Of a stretch of DNA of 64,000 nucleotides, positions 59,696 to 64,000 are shown one piece after another. Position numbers and translations under genes: made by a program. Each line of letters starts with the position of its first letter. Position 1 is the first letter of the stretch. The notes beneath the pieces were generated by a model. The model did no database searches. It worked only from the letters and a program-made list of their open reading frames with translations, and was not told the DNA's origin. Source of the DNA: Streptomyces fuscichromogenes (GTDB taxonomy: Bacteria > Actinomycetota > Actinomycetes > Streptomycetales > Streptomycetaceae); NCBI RefSeq assembly GCF_014645815.1, contig NZ_BMML01000019.1, positions 124,001 through 188,000 on the forward strand, given 5' to 3'.

Positions 59696-60070
59696 TTGAG
59701 CGACCTGACGATCGACCTCGCCTGGCTCCTCATGCTCGCCGAACAGAAGACCCCGGGTGACCCGCAGGTCACCGACTGGGGTGCGCTGATCGCCGCCGTC
59801 GCCAGGCACCGGGCCGAGATATTCGACGTCCCCGTCTACGACACCCCGCACGCCCGGGCCGCCGCCCTGCTCCAGCTGCTGATCCACGTCCCGGCCCTGG
59901 AGCGGTCGAACGCGCTGTTCGCGTCCTCCGTCGCGTACGCCTACCTGGTCGCCAGCGGCCTGAAGGTGGCCACCTCGCCCGAGCAGGTCCGCGACCTGGC
60001 CCGGCTGGTCAAGAACGGCGAGGCGGGCGTCGCCGACATCGCCGAGGAACTGCGCCGCTGGAGCCTGTGA
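59696..60070 (+). CDS. Fic/Doc-like toxin-position protein with degenerate motif
   Basis: This 124-residue helical protein has the length and helix pattern of Doc. Where Doc has H-x-F-x-D-x-N-K-R, this protein reads HVPALERSNALFASSVAYAYLVASG, which keeps His, Glu and Asn in altered spacing and lacks the phosphate-binding lysine/arginine set. Catalysis as in Doc (phosphorylation of EF-Tu) is therefore doubtful. It lies 4 bp behind the RHH gene, in the toxin position. A GAGCCTGTGACC repeat covers its stop codon and recurs 21 bp later. Confidence 0.65.
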   Translation: MSDLTIDLAWLLMLAEQKTPGDPQVTDWGALIAAVARHRAEIFDVPVYDTPHARAAALLQLLIHVPALERSNALFASSVAYAYLVASGLKVATSPEQVRDLARLVKNGEAGVADIAEELRRWSL

Positions 60071-60099
60071 CCGGTCCGGTCGAGCCTGTGACCAGGCCT

Positions 60100-60783
60100 T
60101 CAGGACTCCCGGGGTTTGCGGGCGACGCCCAGCACGCAGTACGAGGAGGGCAGCCGGGGACCGTGCTCCGGCAGGAACACCCGGCGGTAGGGGCCGAGTT
60201 CGAACCCGGCCGCGCGCAGCTCGGCGACCGGCTCCCGGGACAGCCGGCAGCCGCCGCTCAGCAGCGGCCACACCGTCCGGTCCAGGGCCCGCTGGGTGAA
60301 CCGCATCGCCGTGCCACCGCCCGCGCCGTGCTCGAAGAACCGCAGCTCACCGCCCGGCCGCAGGACCCGGTGTACCTCCGCGAGCGCCCGCCGCACATCC
60401 CGGACGCTGCACAGCACCAGCGAGCACACCGCCGCGTCGAAGGCCTCGCTCTTGACCGGCAGTGCCTCCGCCGCGCCCGGCACCACGTCCACCGGGACGT
60501 CGGCGCGCACCGCGGCCTCCACCGCCAACTGCCGCAGGGTGCGCTCCGGTTCGATCGCCACGACCTCCGCGACCGAGCCGGGATACCGGGCGAAGTTGAG
60601 CCCGTTGCCGGCCCCGATCTCGATCACCCGCCCGGACAGCCCGAGGAGCAGCCGCTCCCGGATCGCCGCCATGCCGAGTCCGGTCTCGGCACGGACGCTG
60701 CAGCGGGCGTAGAAACGCGCGAACAGCGGGTGGTGGACGGGATCCCGCACCGGATTGCCGGTGCGGGCGGACATCAGCCGCAT
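60100..60783 (-). CDS. Class I SAM-dependent methyltransferase (Methyltransf_11)
   Basis: The 227-residue product has the SAM loop VIEIGAGNGLNFARYP near residue 55-70, the acidic strand VAIEPERTL, motif FDAAVCSLVLCSVRD and post-motif LRPGGELRFFEHG. This ubiE-like class often methylates small lipophilic molecules. ATG 60783 follows GGGAGG by 6 nt; an upstream in-frame start adds an unrelated basic tail. Confidence 0.9.
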   Translation of the reverse strand: MRLMSARTGNPVRDPVHHPLFARFYARCSVRAETGLGMAAIRERLLLGLSGRVIEIGAGNGLNFARYPGSVAEVVAIEPERTLRQLAVEAAVRADVPVDVVPGAAEALPVKSEAFDAAVCSLVLCSVRDVRRALAEVHRVLRPGGELRFFEHGAGGGTAMRFTQRALDRTVWPLLSGGCRLSREPVAELRAAGFELGPYRRVFLPEHGPRLPSSYCVLGVARKPRES

Positions 60784-60857
60784 GACGGACCTCCCGACGG
60801 AAGCAGGTCTACGGTGATTGTCCCCCGTACGGGCCCGTCGCACCCCCGCGGCAGGCC

Positions 60858-61544
60858 CTACGAGATGAAGTCGCGGACCTGCTCGTACACGCTGTAGTTG
60901 TCGTTCATGTCGGTGTGCGAGATGCAGCCGACGTCGACGTTGGTCGCCCCGCTCAGCTCCGCCGAGGTGTCCGGGTCGATCGCCGCGTCGCAGTCCGACC
61001 AGTACGCCGCGTACGAGACGCTGCCGGGCGTCTCGTCACCCGAGTTCAGGGCGGTCAGGAACGAGCTGCCGGTCGTCATCTCCTTGCAGGACGTGTACAG
61101 CAACGCGCAGAGCGAGGCGACGGTGGTCCCGTGGTTCACCCCGGCGACCGACACGAAGTGGTCCACGTACGACGTCCCGCCGAGGTTCTTCAGGTAGTAG
61201 CGGCTGTTGAGCGCACCCATGGAGTGGACCACGAGGTCGACCTTCGAGGCGCCGGTCTTCGAGAGGACGGACTGGATGTAGGTCGACAGCGTCGAGGCGG
61301 TGGTGACGTTCGACTTCGTCCAGTCGTACGAGATCGCGTACAGCTCGGAGGACGAGTAGCCGTCCGCCTCGAAGTCCGAGATCCAGGTGTTCCAGCTGCT
61401 GGAGTCGCTGCTCAGACCGTGCACGAAGACGATCGGTTCGTGACTCGCCGCGTGTGCGGTACCGGCGGTCAGGGGGAGGGACAGAAGGAGCGAACCGGCT
61501 ATCGCCGACAGAGCGGTTGCGATGCGACGCTTGGCGCGTTGCAT
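60858..61544 (-). CDS. Secreted lipase/esterase (alpha/beta hydrolase)
   Basis: This 228-residue precursor has a Sec signal peptide (KRRIATALSAIAGSLLLSLPLTAGTAHA, cleavage after AHA). A compact lipase domain follows: IVFVHGLSSDSSSW oxyanion, nucleophile in VDLVVHSMGALNSRYYL, and a late histidine in CISHTDMNDNYSVYEQV. Paired cysteines suggest disulfides. It matches small Streptomyces extracellular lipases. The ribosome-binding site lies inside an inverted repeat (61550-61578), so translation may be controlled by RNA folding. It is divergent from a LuxR-type gene. Confidence 0.9.
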   Translation of the reverse strand: MQRAKRRIATALSAIAGSLLLSLPLTAGTAHAASHEPIVFVHGLSSDSSSWNTWISDFEADGYSSSELYAISYDWTKSNVTTASTLSTYIQSVLSKTGASKVDLVVHSMGALNSRYYLKNLGGTSYVDHFVSVAGVNHGTTVASLCALLYTSCKEMTTGSSFLTALNSGDETPGSVSYAAYWSDCDAAIDPDTSAELSGATNVDVGCISHTDMNDNYSVYEQVRDFIS

Positions 61545-61549
61545 GATGC

Positions 61550-61578
61550 CTCCTGAAACGGGTGGGGTTGTTCAGGAG
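61550..61578 (-). promoter_or_regulatory. Hairpin that can hide the lipase ribosome-binding site
   Basis: On the minus strand CTCCTGAA pairs perfectly with TTCAGGAG across a 13-nt loop. The 3' arm contains most of the AGGAGG Shine-Dalgarno, 5 nt before the lipase ATG. Confidence 0.55.
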
Positions 61579-61614
61579 TGTCGGGACGGGTCTACGCGCG
61601 CCGCATCGGTGAAG

Positions 61615-61648
61615 TCGCCAGTCTTTACGAGTCAACTAACTCGCCAGT
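61615..61648. promoter_or_regulatory. Direct repeats TCGCCAGT flanking a dyad in the divergent promoter region
   Basis: TCGCCAGT occurs at 61615-61622 and 61641-61648, 26 bp apart. Between them, CGAGT-N6-ACTCG (61628-61643) forms an inverted repeat that overlaps the second copy. They are candidate binding sites for the adjacent LuxR protein. Confidence 0.4.
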
Positions 61649-61660
61649 AACGTCATTGGT

Positions 61661-63838
61661 GTGGTGATACCGGCGAACCCCCCACCTCTCGACCGCACTT
61701 CGCCACCGCAATCGACCGACGCGGGGCCGTGCCCGGCTTCGGCGCTCCCCGCGGGCGTCCGCGCCCGGGTGTGGCGCGTCGTATACGAAGACCAGCGCGC
61801 CGTGGCCGAACTCGTGCCGCGCCTCACCGCACGGCAGGCGGCCGGCGTCGACCCGCTGCCCGTCGAACCGGCCGAACTGGCACCGGGGTTGCTCCACTCG
61901 CTGCGCCGGGAGATCCGTGCCCTGCCCGACGGGACCCGGCTGCTGTTGCTGCTCGCCGCCGCCGACCAGTACCCGGTGGCCACCCACGCCTTCCTGCGGG
62001 CGGTCACCGCCGGCCGGCTCGACACCCGCCCACTGGAGGCGGCCGAGGCGGCCGGGGTCGCCCACGCCAGCGCCGGCGGGGTGTTCTTCCGGGACGCCTG
62101 GACCCGGGTCGCCGCCTACGAGACCGGCTCGCCGGCCGACCGGCGCGAAGCCCACCTGCTGCTCGCCCGGGTGCTGGGCGGCAAGGACGAGACGACCCGC
62201 CGCTCCTGGCACCGGGGCGCCGCCGCACTCGGCCCCAGCGCCCGGCTCGCCGCGGAACTGCGCACCGCCGCCGACCGGGCCCGCGCCGAAGGACGGCCCG
62301 CCCTGGCCCGCGCGCTCGCCGAACGCGCCGCCGACCTCTGCTCCGACCCGGTCGAGGGGGCCCGGCTGCTCGCCCGGGCCGCCGCCGACGCCTGGTGCTC
62401 CGGGGAGCCCGACCGGGCCAGACGGCTCGCCGCCCGGACGGACAACTCGGCCCTCAACGGCGTCCTCGCCCTCAGGGCAGGCAACGCCGCCGAGGCCTTT
62501 GACGCCCTGCTCACCGCCGCCGTACGGCAGGAACGTTCCGCCGATGCCCTCGAACTCCTCGCCCTCGCGACCGAGGCCGCGGTCTACACCGGCGACCTCA
62601 GACGCTGCCGCGAGGCCCATGTCCTCGCCCAGTGGCTGGACCTCCCGCCGTCCGGCATCCTCGCCGCGCTCGCCTGCGCCGTCGAGGGCCGCTACGCCGA
62701 CGCCCGCGTCCTCCTCAAGGGCACCGCCGGCCGCTGCGGGCCCGGCGGCGAACCCGGTCCGCTGATCCACTCGGGCATCGCCGCGCTCATGCTCGGCGAC
62801 CACACCCGGACCGTCACCGCCACCCTCCGGGCCGCCGCCTCGGCCCGCGCCCGCGGCATCCCCGGGACGGAAGCACAGGCCATGGAGTTCCGTGCCTACG
62901 CCGACTTCTGGACCGGCCGCCCCAGGTCCGCCGAGGCCGCCGCCCAGGAGGCCCTGCGCCAGGCCCACGCCGCCGGACAGGACAACGGGGCCTGCCATCT
63001 CCAGGCCGCGCTCGCCATGTTCGCCGCCGTCACCGGCGACGAGGAGGCCTGCCGGGAGCGCGCGGCGGCCGCCCGCTCGCACGCCCTGGCGCACGGACTG
63101 GGGCTGCCCGCCGCCCTCGCGCAGTGGGCGCTCGCCTTCCTCGACCTGACGAACGGCCGCTTCCCGGCGGCCGCCGCACGGTTGCGCGCCCTCGCCGGGT
63201 TCGGGCCGGGACACGGCCACCGGGCCATCCGGCACCTGGCCACCCCGCACTACGTCGAGGCCGCCGTCCGCACCGGCGACACCCGGGTCGCCCGCGCCGC
63301 GCACGCCGACTACCACCGCTGGGCCACCGCCGTCCGCAGCACCGACGACCTCGCGCTGAGCGCCCGCTGCCGGGCCCTGCTCGCCCCCGGCACCGAGGCG
63401 GTCCAGCACTACCGCGCCGCACTGGACCTGCACGCCCGCGGCACCCGGGACTTCGAACGCGCCCGCACCGAGCTGCTGTTCGGCAGTGCGCTGCGCCGGC
63501 TGCGGCAGCGCACCGAGGCCCGGGACCGGCTGCACAGCGCCCTGGAGGCCTTCGAGTCGTTCGGCGCCCCGCACTGCGCGGCCCAGGCTCGCGCCGAACT
63601 CCGCGCTCTGGGCACGGCGTTGACACCTGCCACCAGTGCGCCCGACCCGGCCGCCGTGCTCACCGCCCAGCAGCTGATGGTCGCCCGGATGGCGGCCGAG
63701 GGCGCCACCAACCGAGAGATCGCCGACCGGCTCAACCTCAGCCCGCGCACCATCGACCACCATCTGCGGGGGGTCTTCAGCCGGTTGGGGATCCGGTCCC
63801 GGATCGAACTGGTACGGCTGCTGGGCGCGTCGCCCTAG
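61661..63838 (+). CDS. LuxR-family regulator with TPR-like repeats but no ATPase domain
   Basis: The 725-residue product ends in a LuxR HTH (LTAQQLMVARMAAEGATNREIADRLNLSPRTIDHHLRGVFSRLGI). About 500 residues of Ala/Arg/Leu-rich TPR-like helices precede it, as in LAL regulators. The N-terminus begins where the ATPase of a LAL would end, and neither Walker A (GxxGxGKT) nor Walker B is present. The GTG start has no ribosome site. It is divergent from the secreted lipase and is probably its regulator. Confidence 0.85.
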   Translation: MVIPANPPPLDRTSPPQSTDAGPCPASALPAGVRARVWRVVYEDQRAVAELVPRLTARQAAGVDPLPVEPAELAPGLLHSLRREIRALPDGTRLLLLLAAADQYPVATHAFLRAVTAGRLDTRPLEAAEAAGVAHASAGGVFFRDAWTRVAAYETGSPADRREAHLLLARVLGGKDETTRRSWHRGAAALGPSARLAAELRTAADRARAEGRPALARALAERAADLCSDPVEGARLLARAAADAWCSGEPDRARRLAARTDNSALNGVLALRAGNAAEAFDALLTAAVRQERSADALELLALATEAAVYTGDLRRCREAHVLAQWLDLPPSGILAALACAVEGRYADARVLLKGTAGRCGPGGEPGPLIHSGIAALMLGDHTRTVTATLRAAASARARGIPGTEAQAMEFRAYADFWTGRPRSAEAAAQEALRQAHAAGQDNGACHLQAALAMFAAVTGDEEACRERAAAARSHALAHGLGLPAALAQWALAFLDLTNGRFPAAAARLRALAGFGPGHGHRAIRHLATPHYVEAAVRTGDTRVARAAHADYHRWATAVRSTDDLALSARCRALLAPGTEAVQHYRAALDLHARGTRDFERARTELLFGSALRRLRQRTEARDRLHSALEAFESFGAPHCAAQARAELRALGTALTPATSAPDPAAVLTAQQLMVARMAAEGATNREIADRLNLSPRTIDHHLRGVFSRLGIRSRIELVRLLGASP

Positions 63839-63860
63839 GCCGTCGGTCGGGTGCGGCTGT

Positions 63861-63903
63861 GTGGGGGCTGGTCGCGCAGTTCCCCGCGCCCCTTCGGGGG
63901 CGC
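63861..63903. repeat. Dispersed intergenic repeat, variant 2 (intact, inverted copy)
   Basis: GTGGGGGCTGGTCGCGCAGT continues into TCCCC and the hairpin GCGCCCC-TTCG-GGGGCGC (63886-63903). It is the mirror-orientation copy of the element at 34834-34877 and likely terminates the LuxR gene. Confidence 0.7.
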
Positions 63904-63937
63904 CGGTGGAGCGCCCGACCGAGACCTGGCCTGCCGG

Positions 63938-64000
63938 CTAAGGAGCTACCCGCCCCCGGAACGCCTCCGCGTCCCAGCTCCCGTCCAGCCGCGCCGACAG
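63938..64000 (-). CDS. 3' end of a gene running off the right edge (partial)
   Basis: A minus-strand frame is open from the right edge and ends in TAG at 63938-63940. It encodes the last 20 residues LSARLDGSWDAEAFRGRVAP. Third-position G/C use fits coding sequence. Too little is present to name a family. Confidence 0.5.
   Translation of the reverse strand: MSARLDGSWDAEAFRGRVAP

Overview
The window is a stretch of a very GC-rich actinobacterial chromosome, almost certainly Streptomyces. The support is codon usage with strong G/C at third positions, many GTG and TTG starts, overlapping stop/start junctions, Tat and Sec export signals, LuxR/LAL, GntR, ROK and MocR regulators, and two families of dispersed intergenic hairpin repeats. 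No rRNA, tRNA, CRISPR array, transposase or prophage gene is visible. It looks like ordinary chromosome-arm sequence with accessory islets.

Layout. 1-4228 is the end of a secondary-lipid/polyketide operon: the C-terminus of a PKS with a built-in phosphopantetheinyl transferase, an ACP, an alpha/beta hydrolase, an MGT-type glycosyltransferase and a zinc-ribbon methyltransferase. It is followed by a flippase-like membrane protein. 5.4-11.4 kb holds DedA, gamma-carbonic anhydrase, a hexapeptide acyltransferase, a DMT exporter with an XRE-cupin regulator, YbaK, and a CDF metal exporter divergent from an ArsR sensor. 11.4-17.1 kb holds a PobA-type hydroxylase, an APC permease, a CoA-binding protein, a CysRS-like relic, a SixA phosphatase and a YigZ protein. 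17.2-21.5 kb is sbcD-sbcC. 21.6-30.5 kb has two Lrp regulators each paired with a metabolic gene, an orphan Imm21, a complete ferredoxin-reductase-P450 operon, a membrane protein and a DUF885 protein.

30.5-36.4 kb has a large LAL regulator, an epoxide hydrolase and a membrane-ACT-GNAT fusion. 36.5-40.6 kb is a translationally coupled SWIM zinc-finger/DUF6493 pair of unknown function. 40.7-46.8 kb has PhoD with a good PHO box, a MocR/EamA divergent pair, an alpha/beta hydrolase, and a GntR gene with a DasR-like operator over its promoter. 46.9-50.4 kb has a ROK regulator lacking the zinc motif, a DNA glycosylase and purB. 50.45-50.76 kb is a gene-free segment packed with nested inverted repeats. 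51.4-59.3 kb has DUF4326, an SGNH hydrolase, two CNNM/CorC proteins, a GNAT, an internally deleted LLM oxidoreductase and an ABC transporter. 59.4-64 kb has an RHH/Fic-like pair, a methyltransferase, a secreted lipase and a LuxR protein without its ATPase domain.

The observations most worth following are the structured divergent intergenic region at 50454-50757, the SWIM-DUF6493 pair, the degenerate Fic-like pair, the lipase ribosome-binding site buried in a hairpin, the probable CTG start of the glycosylase, and a repeated leaderless-promoter signature. All functional statements come from reading the sequence; no database search was run.
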